NCBI GenBank assembly: GCA_014871385.1
Contig: CM026427.1
Location: forward strand, 16,792,362-16,856,361
DNA: 64,000 nucleotides
Origin: Ceratodon purpureus
Lineage: Eukaryota; Streptophyta; Bryopsida; Pseudoditrichales; Ditrichaceae
Reading direction: 5' to 3'
This document shows, piece by piece, positions 50,583 through 62,013 of this stretch; position 1 is the stretch's first letter, and each line of letters opens with the position of its first letter. Position numbers and translations under genes: made by a program. Under the pieces are notes generated by a model. It saw only the letters and a list, made by a program, of their open reading frames with translations. It was not told where the DNA came from and did no database searches.

Positions 50583-51432
50583 ATTTCACTACTAGCGAAG
50601 TGGTCGTTTCTCACTCCGGACTGTAAGGGCTGGGTCGCGGCTTAGGCGCTCCTCCGGCGGTTTCTGTCTTTCCCTGCGTGGTCGCCGGTGTGGGCGGTGT
50701 GGGCCACTCCTTGGAAGGCTGAACATCGAATCAGGATGCGCGATGGTACTGGATTTATCCTGGGTGGAACCACCTCGGACAGGGTAATAAGCAAGCGCGA
50801 GCCACGTATGAATTACGACCCTCCCTCGACATAGCTACGAGATTACTGGTCCAAGACGCCGGGAATTTTAGGTCCCACGATTTCGAGGTCGTCCTCGTTG
50901 GGGTGACTCGGGTGCCGGTTGATGCCCGGTGCTTCATGTGGGAGAATGACCTCAATGTGTACAGTACGCTTTTTTTCCTGATGATATTACTGTTGATCCA
51001 CATTACGGTAGTTGTACCGCGTCGTCACTTAGATTCAAATAGACGTCTGAGGGATGCAATTTTTTTCCTAATACTTTGAACGACCACATCCAGTCCAGTA
51101 CATGACAAGCACGCCATTTCACAGAAAAAGCAGTGGAATTCATGGGCCTGTAGTAATACGAAGATAGAAACGAAATTCAATTATCCATTATAGAAGTATG
51201 TAACGAGTGCACCACATAGCGGATACGCTCAGTCCGGTGCAATCACGCACATGATACCCGAGTGAGTTCAAAGAAAATGTTAAGCTCACACCTAATTTCC
51301 GATCACACCTACTTTACGATCACACTAACTCTCCGGCAGTCGTCAAGTTCATTTTAAAGCTCTATATCAGCCCGTCCGGATGTGCATCAAAATGATTTAT
51401 GTACAGACCAAAACCCCCCAGTACTCATACTA
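50583..51432. promoter_or_regulatory. Synthase promoter and probable left edge of the CACTA-like element
   Basis: This short spacer separates the synthase start codon from the 3' end of the first transposon gene. It must contain the synthase promoter and, if the element is intact, its left terminus. Two CACTA pentamers lie in the right orientation, CACTACTAGCGAAGTGG at 50587 and CACTAACTCTCCGG at 51323. Neither can be confirmed because the right terminus is outside the window. Short repeats CGATCACAC occur at about 51299 and 51317. Confidence 0.35.
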
Positions 51433-53617
51433 TTACTGAAGCCCTCCAATTCTGAACACATCAGTCGCTATCGGTGTCCCCGATATTGATGCTCCCCATA
51501 TTCCTTCCAACATTCGCATCGTAATCTCCCGATCCCGAACCAGAAGCCGCAACCTCTGCGTCAAATTCACACACGTAGTACAGAGATATTCTATAAGTGT
51601 AACTGCTGTTACAGGAGACATGGCTACGACTATCAGCACTCACAAAAAGTGATACGTTATATATATTCATGAGTACGTAAGCAACTCAGCAGTAGAGATT
51701 ATCCTTATGTAAGTGAAAGGTGATAGATCGCTCACCGCGAGGGAGTAATAGTGGACGTCGCTGGAACCTCAGCGGTGAGAACTTCACAGAAACGTTGGAA
51801 TCCGCCACATACTTGTCCACTACGATGTTGCAATCCGGCACCTGCGACGCCTCATTCCCCTCAGGTGGAAAAGCCATGTCAATTGTTTTCCATCTCATCT
51901 TCGTAAGCCACCCTTCCTGTGCCTCCTCCTCCGCCTTCCGCTTCTTCGACTCTCTCTTGAACTCCGTCTCCTTCTCTTGGAGGAAGGTCAACTGTGCTTC
52001 GGGTTCGATTGTGTAGAATCCAGCCTCCACGGCCCAGTGATCCACTGCAAAATTCAGAGGTACAGTAAGCCCACGTCGTCGCATGAGATTAAAAAAAAAA
52101 TCAAGACGGGTTGTGGTTCTGAAGTCGAATAGGTTCAGTAAGGTTTAGGTGTCTCACTTCTCGACTACAATTTCAGGATGAGACAATGACAGGGGAACTC
52201 TTGAAAACTCACATTCGGCGTGAACACGGTCGGAGATGTCTACTCCGAGGACATCCTCATCGCTAACAATGTCCTCGAGGTCGCGCTCCACGCCGGCGGA
52301 TGGGTGGATACTCGTTTCAGTCCTATGCCTGTCGGACGGCTCGTAATCAGAGTCCGATGTGGATCGTCCAACCTGGCGACCACCGACAGGAGAAACTGCT
52401 GACGGCCACCCATTAGCAAGTTAAAAAGTGCTTCTATTCGACTAAACACTTAAGTGTTATATCTTCAAATCTACTAACAAGCTAAACCGAGGCTATTTCT
52501 GGAGTACATAATAGTACCTGGTCCTGGTGACACGGGGCAGCTGTCCCACTCGTTGCCTCCTTCTACGATTGGTGATCCTTGTGTTGCAATAGGTGGTACT
52601 TCCGCGGATTGGACCTCTTCAACCGAGAGTGGAGCTGTACCTGCACGAATTGGACCACACGCCTCGATACATTCTAATGATTGGCAGACGTAGTGGATTC
52701 CACCAAGCACAATGTCCTCCAATTGTAGGATTATTTAACTAACACTGGATTGAACATCAGCGTACATAATGGATGACAGGAGACTCACCGTGGTTATTAA
52801 CTATCTTCTCCGACGAGTCACTCCCAGAGCTTGCAGTATCACTGTCTGCATGCGACGACACTATGTACAAACAGCCAGCATCTATTTCAGTACAGAACAA
52901 TGTAATTTCATGTCAGAGTAGCGGAGTAGAATTCATATTCAAGGTACTTGAAGGGAAACGGTAGGGGGGCTGACCTCCGATATGAACCACTCGCCCGTAC
53001 AGTGGTGGGGAGACGACGGTGTCCGGCCTCGTTGGCAAGGCATCCTTCAAGTCGTAGCCGTTGATGAGCCTCATGTTCATCTGCCGAGGATGCCTATTAA
53101 CCTCCCAGTCATCCGGAGCCCCCTCCAAGTCATTCGCGTTCAGCTCCGACGCCTCAATCCGTGGCCACCAACCGGACTCCCGTCTTGTTTTGCTTCTCAG
53201 CTCTTCTAAGGATATGAACGGACGCCCCCCCCGCTGACACTGCTTGGCGGCAAAGGAGGCCCAATCCACTGCGTGCCCGAGCTTCTCTGCAATCAGTCCC
53301 CGTGCAAAGGCGAGTCCAATGCAGCGCTGCTTCCCCATTGGGCGCTGGTGGGTAACCTCGTACAGACTCTCAATCCTCTGTATCATTCTCGGACTCTCGC
53401 TCGAACCTGGCCGCGCGTACCAGAATTTGCCGTGTTGCTTTGGTCCCCATCGCTTCGCACACTTCTCCTCGTTCACGACTATGTCTGGAAGTGCGTCCCG
53501 GTCGCGTCTCGGGGCTCCCGGCAAGTATCCGTAGTTATTCAGTTTCTTGTCCACGAAAAACCATCGTGGCGATCCCCGATGAGGGTTCCGTGGAATGTCA
53601 TGGCTGTCGATGGCCAT
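51433..53617 (-). CDS. Unknown CACTA-associated protein, 514 aa, 6 exons
   Basis: I do not recognise the family. Exons 52975-53617, 52789-52881, 52518-52673, 52213-52398, 51736-52044 and 51433-51590 join into 1545 bases; every internal intron is phase 1 and the frame closes exactly. The N-terminal exon encodes a compact 214-residue module with many Trp, Arg and Gly residues (RGSPRWFFVDKKLNNYGYLP, EKCAKRWGPKQHGKFWYARP, VDWASFAAKQCQRGG). The middle exons are acidic and Ser/Asp-rich. The fifth exon has a lysine/glutamate coiled-coil or nuclear-localisation-like run (KRESKKRKAEEEAQ). It lies downstream of TNP2 on the same strand. It could be an accessory or regulatory protein of the transposon. 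A further upstream exon (to about 54067) reads openly but its phase does not fit, so it may be leader. Confidence 0.6.
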
Positions 53618-54977
53618 GTCTGCGAAGACATACAGAAGACATCATATTGATTAAGTCTTCCATAGCCGAGACAGCAAGGGTTAAATTCTATTCCATTGTA
53701 AATAAAAAAAAGGCGCACTAACTACACAACTCCAGCAAAGAGGAACGAGAACCCAACAAATTCGGAGGATGAAATGGTTACGAGTCATTCAAACACACAC
53801 AATATGGAGGAGAAGGGCGTCTGGACCGTCGACAAGATATGGAGAAGTCAGCATGGTACAAGCACATGGAAATACTATTCGGAACATAATATCATAGATG
53901 GAAGCGCGTACCTGGTTCAGTAATGAAGCCCGTGATTCTGCTTCGCACGCACCGGGGAAGGAGTGGATTAGCACACAGACGCCAGAAAGCATCAGTCGAC
54001 GGGTTCGCACTCTGGAGGCTCCGCCCACCTGTGCGATGGAAGCATTGAGGAGCATCCGCCTCTCCATCTCTCAGGCGACTCGCTTTATTCTGAGGAAATT
54101 AGGGTTCTAGAAGACAGCCGACAATTGATTGGGGCTGGTAGTCACCTCACATCTATTGCTCCCTGTCATAATATGATGCTGAAATCCAATGCGTGACGGG
54201 TGTGGATACGCCACGATGGTCATTGTGTCACTAACCTGTCAATTCTCCACAACACCTTCCACTCATTGACGATACAGCGAGGCAGACTGCTGCTAATTAC
54301 AGCCCAGAGGTGACAGAATAATGACATGTGAAACTAGAAGGAGCCGCCTCGCTGATGGGATGCTATGCGTTCTACTCATGTCTACTTCAGTGCCCCATGA
54401 CGGCATGACCTACGCCTACTTTGATGGAATGGACTCGAAACGGCTGGAACTGACATGCGTATGTACTCGTCCTCTGGATTATGATTGATTAGATGGACTT
54501 CCTGAATAGACAAACAGGCTAAGATTTTGTGACAGGTGAAAGAGGCTCCGCCTACTCAGTGTCCGGTGCTGGTGACATGACCGTCCTCCGTCAGAACCTT
54601 GGCTCGTACGTGAAGCAAGTTCTGACAAGTCAGTACATGGGACGAGCCTCTGACTCAGTTTGGACGTGTGAACATATTACCTAAGAGGGATGTGGATATA
54701 CTAAACCGTGGACCTACTGATGCCCCATGGCCAGAGAAGCACACGGTATTTCTCTGAACAGAACCTAGAATATAGAGGTTGCGGAAAAACTTTTGGGGAG
54801 TTATTCAGTTACTGACCTCAGAGAGTAACCTCAACTGATCAGTTTGCAGAATGCTGTGAGAGACTGTAATGAAGGATTCATTCGCTGAATTGACGTACCA
54901 ATGTCTTAGGGAATGCCGTAGTAACACCGAGTTCAAGCTCTGCGTGAAGGGCTGATGGCATTTCAAACTCGTTAGAG
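53618..54977. other. Spacer inside the element
   Basis: This lies between the unknown protein gene and the 3' end of TNP2. A minus-strand ATG frame at 53926-54067 ends in a good donor (CCAG/GTACG) but is out of phase with the next exon. It may be a leader exon. Nothing else is recognised. Confidence 0.4.
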
Positions 54978-57900
54978 TTATGCATCGTCAATCGCATTAG
55001 GTACGGGAATCACTGGAACTGCTGCCTCGTCGTTGGGGATGTCGTCCTCTGAATCGGAATGGATGTGGTCCGTTTGCATGTAAGCTGCTTCTTCGTCGAC
55101 CTCTTCGTGTGCCATGACATGCACCACGTCGGCCTCTAGTACTGGCTGCCTCTGAGGCTCAGCTGCAGCCTCGCCTTGTCCTCTAGCAATGTTAAGCTCG
55201 GTGGCAGTGGTCCGACCTGGTGCGCTAAGAGAAGCGTCTGGTAGCCCATCAGTGACCCGCCGTGATCTCGGCTCCTTGTACCTCACAACCTTCCATTCTT
55301 CATTGTATGGATCATCGACAAAATAAACCTGTTCGGCATTGGGTAGTCCATAATGACGACTGTGATAAGTGATACGATGCTCATGATGCAATTCAGAGGT
55401 TCAGCTTAGACCGGAATGCAAACATTGGGAGACTGTACGAATGAAAGGGAATTGCGTCGATTAACTGACCTGACGGGCATGTGCGGCCATGAGATACGGC
55501 TCGACGTCTGCACTCTGTCGAGCAGCGTGTTTTACGAGCCAAAAACCGTCTTGGTCTACTTTGATTGTCGGCTCCCCTGCGAGATCAGGCTTGATCCATG
55601 AACACCTCAATACGTTGAACTTCAAATGTCCGTAGTCAACGCGCAGTATGTCCTTAATAATTCCTACATAAAGGAGCTCCGACTCAATTTGGTTCACATC
55701 CGACACTGAAGAACGGCAGGTTTGGTTTATGATGGCTGCCACTCCAGCGTCGAAGGTTACGTGTTGTTTCCCGTCCTCTTCGTCAGTTCTGAAGTGGTAG
55801 CCGAAAGCCCACATCGAGTTATGATGCTTTACGTACGGAGACGGAAGTCTGGACATAGTCACCAGATCTGGAGAGGGGTTATGACCATCGATTCCCATTT
55901 GACGCACTCTCTCTTCGATCCAGTCTGCGAATGGAACGAGTCTCCTTGGATTGCGACCCCTAAGCGATCTTCTTTCCTCTGAGAAAATACTGCAACAGAA
56001 ACGGCTGTAGAGTTAAACAGTACTCTACGTACTCGTTTTAATAACAGTTAGAGCACTCTTTATTTAGTCACCAATGCGATGACACTGACCCAAACAGTAC
56101 GCATGAGGGTAGCATACCTATAGAGGTCCTCCGTGTGGACGCAGTGACGCAAAACATGTTCGTGAAGTTTCTTCAATTCAATGTCGTCCCAGAATTGCTC
56201 ACGACCCTGCCCCTCCATCACCTCCCCTGCGTCCTGTTCGTCTTCTTCCATGTCCCAGAGTAGTCTCGCAACTCCTGGATACATTTGGAAATGCTCTGTG
56301 ACGAATCCGATGGCTTCCGTATACATATAACCCTGGGCAATGGATCCTTCGGGTCTGGCCTTATTACGCACGAGGCTCTTCAAGTGACCTAAGTACCTTT
56401 CCACGCTATACATCCAGCGGGCATGAACGGGCCCGCACCAGTAAAGCTCCCTTGGCAAGTGAAGTACGAGATGGGGCATTATATTCCAATACGCCAGTGG
56501 GAAGTATATCTCCAGCAGAGAGCAAGTTTCGGCAATGTAGTTCAATAAGTTCGGGAGCTCACTCACGGTTACTTGTTTCTCGCAAATCTTCTTGAAGCAG
56601 TGCCCTAGTCGAATAACAGCTACCCGAGGTCCATCTGCGAGCGACCCTCTCAAGGCGGCAGGTAACACCTCCTCTAGAACAACATGCCAGTCGTGGCTTT
56701 TCATGAACTGGAACTTCCCTTTATCCAAGTTAACTACCTTCGACAAGTTCGAACAGTGACCAGTCGGTGTTTGAACATTCTTGATCGTCTGTAGGACTCG
56801 TCGTTTCTCACCGGGGCTAAGAACGTAGGGTGCCTGCGGCATCAGGTAGCTATCGGTTAACTCATCCCGCACAAGATGCAGACTAGGCATGACCCCTTGA
56901 TCCTGTAGGTCCTTTCGCACGGCTATCGTGTCTTCTTCACCGAGTAAAAATCCAGTAATTGTAACCGCTATATTCTTTTCCACATGCATGACGTCGAGTG
57001 TGTGCCTAACTGGAAGTTCCTATTCACAGCACCATGAAGAAAGTTGTGAGACTTCAGCTGAAAATATAAGAATGGGGGATCAGCAAGCACGACTGACCAT
57101 TGCACCGAGAAACATAGTCTGCTACATATTCATCTGGTCACACAGTACCAGATCATGCGCAGGTGAGCATCGACATGTGCAATTCATGTCGTCGAACAGC
57201 ATGATCATATAATCCAATTCCAGCAGTCATTATACGCTATCTAAGAGAACAACATACGCTAAATGAATGGTTAGAAGTCCCGGTGGACAGAGCCTGGTAG
57301 TTCGAACCCCATTCACCAGCAAGTTTATCGACACCGAAAAAAAAGGCTGGGCTAAACTTCAATGACATATGTTAAGACAGCTACATCACCCCGACGTCTA
57401 GACATAGAGTCCCAAGTGATCATGACATGAAGCCACTGGAGCCACACAATATCGAGACGTCGAAGACAACATGTGCAGACTGTAAACAAGGATCAGGGGC
57501 GGCTCAGTGGCACTCTTACCTTCCAGTAAGGAAGCCTATATAGTGAGGAAACTCGCTTGATGCCGTGCCTTCTGACGGGGTCATTTTCCTTCGGTCTTCC
57601 ATACTCTCTAAGCCACCTGACACGCTCCTCTCCCCTCTGCAATGCTTCACTTCCGGTAACGGGAGTAGGGGCCACTCGGTGCTCCTCATCTATGAAGTTT
57701 GAACTGTCGCCCCTGAAGGGATGGTCTGCCCTAACAAGGAACCTGCGGGCACATCCACAGAAGACGTTCTTGTGTAAAACCTTAGAACGCCGTGATCTAA
57801 AGCCCTCCCCGCACACTGGGCAGCCAACGAACCCATTGGTTGTGCAACCAGCTAAAACGCCGTAGGCTGGGAAGTCGCCAATTGTCCAGATGATCATCGC

Positions 57901-59658
57901 CTTCAATATGAAATGAGACGACTCCTTATAACGGGCGACATCCATGCAGTACACCCCTTCTTCCCAAAGATGTAAGAGTTCTTCAATCAGTGGCTCCATA
58001 TAGATATCGAAGTAATCAGCTGTTACGGATTTAGGACCCGGGATTAGGATCCCCAACATAATAAAATAATTCTTCGTCGTAAGCCACGGTGCAATGTTGT
58101 AGTTCATGAGGAGAATAGGCCATATAGAGTAAGTACTCCTCTTGTCTGCGTGGGGGTTGAATCCATCTGTAACAAGAGCCATTCGCACGTTTCTATCGTC
58201 ATGGCCAAACTCTGCATGAAATCTCTCCGAGATCCACTTCCATTGCGCTGAGTGAGAGACATGAGACATCACACCGTCCGTGACTGCGAGGGTCGCCCAC
58301 CATGTCATTGCAGCTGCCTGAAGAGCACTTCGAAACATCCGTTTGAGTCGCGGAGTAAGAGGGAAGGCCCTCGTAACCTTGAACGGCACTTCTGATCTCC
58401 CTGCTCTTCTTTTTCTCGGAGCCCTGCAATGTGGACAAACACGAGCGTCCTTCAGGTCCTTCCGATACAGGCAACAATTGTTGGGGCAGGAGTCGATTGA
58501 CTTGTAAGTGTGGCCCAACTTCCTCAAGTACTCGGATGCCTCTCTGTAAGTCTTGGGTAAGGTATTCGGCTTAGGAAGAATGGTAGTGCTTAAGGTCCGG
58601 AATAGCTCATCCAGGTAGACGTCGGAACAGCCGTGCAGCTTTCCACTACTTAGAAGCACATACGTCGTTCCCATGCTAGAGTATTCTGATCCTGGGAACA
58701 AGGGAGTAGTCGCTGCCTCCTCTAGGGCCGCGATGGAAGCGTCTGTCTCGTCGTCAGAGTCTCCCCACTGGTGCGCCCCCTCGTCTCCAGAGCTATCATC
58801 AGAAACGTCGACTGACGGTGCATCGGAGATGTCACGGCCGTCTTCACCTGCTGCATTACCTTCCTCGCGTAAGGGGATTGCCGAGTCACTGCTTCTCTCC
58901 GGACTAGGAATCCCCCCACCCCGACCTGCTCCTACGGGTGATGCTCTGTTCTCCTGCCCTAAGTCGTCGCTGACTCCATTCGGAAATCTCTGTTGGTGCG
59001 GATCTCCTCTCGGATGCTCTCCAGCATGAACCTGGTCCACCATCACCTCTTCATGAATTCTGTCCACGATATCATGAGCTTCGACTACCATCTGCGTCAC
59101 ATCAATCCCCGGGTCTAAATCCCTCCGCCGTAGTGCGTTTGGACGCATTCTCGCCTGCGCTCCATAGTACCACGTAATGTGGTCCTCCCACTCGACGTCG
59201 GAGTCGTCGTCCTCGTATCCCTGGTACAACAGAACATCTTCGACTGTTAGGCAGGAGGTGCTTCATGACATGCGATATCCCAATTCATAGCATCAACCAA
59301 TCGGTATTGTGTTCTTCTACTGTGCATGGAAGGTGAAGGCTCTAAGTGAATTTTCAGAATTCGAGTTCCTGAGTTGTCGTGGTTAATCTTACATATGAGC
59401 ACCACATCAACACACGAAGGAAAATATGAGACATACCTCTGTCCTTCCATAGAACCACACATGCCTTCCATTATCCCTCAGGCATCTCCGGTATGAGTCG
59501 AGAGTGAGTTCCGCCTCCCGCATGTGGATTTGACATGGACATGGCAGTTTCGTCCAACTCATCCGCCTCGCGTACGCCAACTCCCGCCTGAGTAATTTCG
59601 CTCTCCGAGACAGGATGCGAGCCTCCCCCGGTGGATTCCTTCGAATGCCCTCTTCCAT
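54978..59658 (-). CDS. CACTA (En/Spm) transposase, TNP2-like, 1231 aa, 5 exons, intact
   Basis: This is the cut-and-paste transposase of a CACTA element. Exons 59437-59658, 57520-59220, 56118-57019, 55470-55989 and 54978-55328 join into 3696 bases with no stop. Exon 1 begins MEEGIRRNPPGEA. Exon 2 has an acidic insert, then Transposase_21: the cysteine motif DSCPNNCCLYRKDL with CPHC (about 317-339), ALVTDGFNPHADKRSTYSIW (about 422), IPGPKSVTADYFDIYMEPLI and GFVGCPVCGEG. The exon 2/3 join restores the hallmark LPYWKELPVRHTLDVMHVEK. Exon 3 carries DUF4218 (FPLAYWNIMPHLVLHLPREL, CGPVHARWMYSVERYLGHLK). Exons 4-5 carry DUF4216 and end QVYFVDDPYNEEWKVVRYKE plus an acidic tail. The intact frame suggests recent activity or selection. 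The 500-base second intron has a SINE-like B box. Confidence 0.88.
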
Positions 59659-59906
59659 TCTAAGAACATGAAGAACGACGACAGCGGTTCTTCAGACTCA
59701 CGCACTGTCAATGAACAGCCATGTACATCACGGTAACTACGTAATTAAGCACTTTCTACCCACCGAAAACTCCTTAATCACAATTGGTGCCCAACGGGTC
59801 AAGGAATGGCAGCATACCTAAATGCTTCACCTCGCAAACCCAACAAATGTAAGCGTCTGAGCGAAATCCCCTTTTCTGTGCAGAACTATTCTGACCAGCA
59901 TTGGTC

Positions 59907-60784
59907 CTATCCAAGGCGATACACCTCCTCCAAGCCGTCGAATTCAATCCGAACCAAGTCCGCTGGAAAATCAGAGCTAGAGACTTCTGCAGAAGGCTCT
60001 TCGTATTCTTCGGGACGTGTACTACCTTCCGACGGATTGTATTCCTGCGTAGGGAGTAGTAAAAGACACTTGCAGAATAGAGAGGCCGACGTCGCCAATG
60101 ACGAGAGTGTATTGCACCTGCAACGCAACCACTTCACCCGCATCGCTCCATCCAAGGTGAAATACTTTCCCCACATTTTCCCGAGAGCGCAGTTGCATTT
60201 CGGATTATTAAACCACCTAAGTTTCCTACACGAACTGCAATCGCAGAACTCAATGCAGACGTGACGAGGACCGAGCACTCCTAACTCATACACCCGGATT
60301 GCGCTCTCTAACAGACTTGGTGCCCCACCAAATCGGTCAACGCGTAACGAATCTGTTCCGTAATCAGAGCTATATTCCAAATCCTCTCGATGCATCCTCT
60401 CAGTACTCTCTATCCACTTCAACCACACCACGATCAGAGTAAGCACCTCAGAAATTGTCCGTTACTCTGTAAACCCTAATTAGGAGTGTTGGGTGTGCGT
60501 CTGCAGTACACTCTTCCGGAACGCAACAGCGCAACAAGGAAAGCAGAGTACATCGGTGAGCGGGAACGCATGTGCTCTCTTGAAGGGAACGTCCCCACCT
60601 GAACAGCGTTGCAATAGAAATATTCTATGTCTTCCCATGCACCTATAGACCATTCCAAACCTCCCGTAGTGCGTAACCAGAGTACCTTAGTCTCTTGGTG
60701 CCATCGTCCGAGGATGACCTTCAGCGACGAGGCTCCTTCAATCCCCGACCCTCGGCCCATCCAACCAATGATAGGCGCCGTCAT
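59907..60784 (-). CDS. CACTA-associated cysteine-cluster protein, 241 aa, 2 exons
   Basis: Exons 60599-60784 and 59907-60446 join in phase 0 across a 152-base GT-AG intron, from MTAPIIGWMGRGSGIEGASS to the TAG at 59907. The family is unknown to me. A cluster of eight cysteines at about residues 126-173 has spacing C-x3-C-x-C-x2-C-x10-C-x-C-x22-C-x-C, including CDCSSCRKLRWFNNPKCNC and WLRCRC. This is the kind of pattern that binds zinc. The C-terminal third is acidic (Glu/Ser-rich), ending DGLEEVYRLG. It lies upstream of TNP2 on the same strand, 250 bases from its start, and head-to-head with the F-box-like gene. A DNA-binding or protein-binding accessory role is only inferred. Confidence 0.6.
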
Positions 60785-61461
60785 CTGAGGGATTCTCGCG
60801 AAAGCTGCTTTTGATCTATATTATCTATTTCTAAGTGGGGAAGTTCGGTTTGTACCTGGTCGGCCTTGTCAGGTAAACAACCGGGTATATTGGTTAGTTT
60901 CTAGTAATCATCGACACGGCGTCACTTCGGAAACCCATCCACGACGTCCATGAGTGAGGACTTCCACCATTAAACCTAGGATAGCTATGATGCTGAAGAT
61001 ACCTCCTCTGAGACGGAGTTCCCACTCTCCACCACATGCACCACGATGGCGGACAGTATGGTGATATTTAGCATACCGTCCCGTTTTTATCTGATTTGCA
61101 GACCAGCAGCAGTAATGGTTCAGAGCGCCGTGATCGGGAGAGTTGTGGGCGCTCTTGTCTTACTCATCGGGGGGGATTTCCACTTTCTTGCAAGGCTCTA
61201 GGGTTTAGGGATGAGATGTCGTCGCCCATGGCTCACGTCGACGGCGGCTGCCCCTGGGGTTCTCAACTGTGTCACAATGTTATTGAGAGACATTTAATCG
61301 GCCTCTGTCAATCGCATTGCTGCGCTCTCTTCCAACCTCAGGTCCACTCCCTAACCCAATGTTCGTTGTCTGCACTCGTTTGTTTCGTTAGATTCTCTGT
61401 TTCTTTTTGGACACTGTTCCATCTGTTAAGTCGCGCACGGAGATCCCCAACCCGCCGTTTA
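60785..61461. promoter_or_regulatory. Divergent intergenic region of the element
   Basis: About 680 bases separate the ATG at 60784 (minus) from the ATG at 61462 (plus). It probably serves both gene groups as a bidirectional promoter. The plus frame stays open from 61096, so some of this could be coding if an upstream start were used, but the composition upstream of 61462 is unlike the rest of the protein. Confidence 0.4.
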
Positions 61462-62013
61462 ATGGCGATGGACTCACGAGTACCGTCACCGAGCCGCATG
61501 TCCGCAAGAAGGATTGCCGAAGGACCGGGAGGCTTACACCACACCATGTTAGATGTAGTCGAGTTAGCCATCTTCCGCTTGGACAGGTACCTGAAGAGAC
61601 ATCGCATGCCGGTGAAACCGTGGGTGATGGATTGGAAGCGCCCTCGTAGTGGCCCAGAGTCGGATTGCGATCCCGCTCATGTCCCCGCGGAGACTTTCTT
61701 GGACTCCCTGCCCCGAGAGATAGTGAAGGACAAAATATGGCCATTGCTAATGAATGGAGAAACACCAGTCGATAAATTCAGAATGTTGTGTCATATTAGA
61801 TGCGTGTGCGTCGGGTGGATGGTATACGCTGAAGGTAGCAAGGAGTGGCCTTTAGGATTAGAAGCGTGGATTCAGGGTGATCATCGGGTTGTTGCCGCAA
61901 CAGGGGAAAATCCGTTCCATGACACAGACTCCGAATCCGACCCGGACTGGGCTAACGCAGATTGGGACTGGGACGAAGAGAGGTCCACAAGCGGCACTGA
62001 CGATGAGGAATAG
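61462..62013 (+). CDS. F-box-like protein carried by the CACTA element, 183 aa
   Basis: This is a single exon beginning MAMDSRVPSPSRMSARRIAE. Residues about 79-122 resemble an F-box: FLDSLPREIVKDKIWPLL, a short loop, then MLCHIRCVCVGWMVYA, matching the Leu-Pro start, the Ile-Trp-Leu-Leu helix and the Val-Cys-x-x-Trp end of F-boxes. A helical segment with basic residues precedes it, and an acidic Asp/Glu/Trp-rich tail follows (ANADWDWDEERSTSGTDDEE). F-box proteins dock to Skp1 in SCF ubiquitin ligases. No repeat-type substrate domain is present. It is transcribed divergently from TNP2 and next to the Transposase_24 gene. The frame is open upstream, so the start could be earlier; 61462 is chosen as the first ATG after which the composition is protein-like. 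The F-box call is by eye. Confidence 0.6.
   Translation: MAMDSRVPSPSRMSARRIAEGPGGLHHTMLDVVELAIFRLDRYLKRHRMPVKPWVMDWKRPRSGPESDCDPAHVPAETFLDSLPREIVKDKIWPLLMNGETPVDKFRMLCHIRCVCVGWMVYAEGSKEWPLGLEAWIQGDHRVVAATGENPFHDTDSESDPDWANADWDWDEERSTSGTDDEE

Noticed and set aside
53926-54067. Upstream coding exon for the 514-residue transposon protein
   Set aside because: Good donor site, but joining it in phase 0 to the next acceptor meets a stop quickly; better seen as untranslated leader or chance.
55416-55982. Plus-strand frames across the TNP2 region
   Set aside because: Shadows of the minus-strand transposase exons.
57240-57325. Possible tRNA gene with TTCGAACCCC
   Set aside because: No acceptor stem pairing or anticodon arm can be formed; only the B-box-like and a weak A-box-like motif are present.
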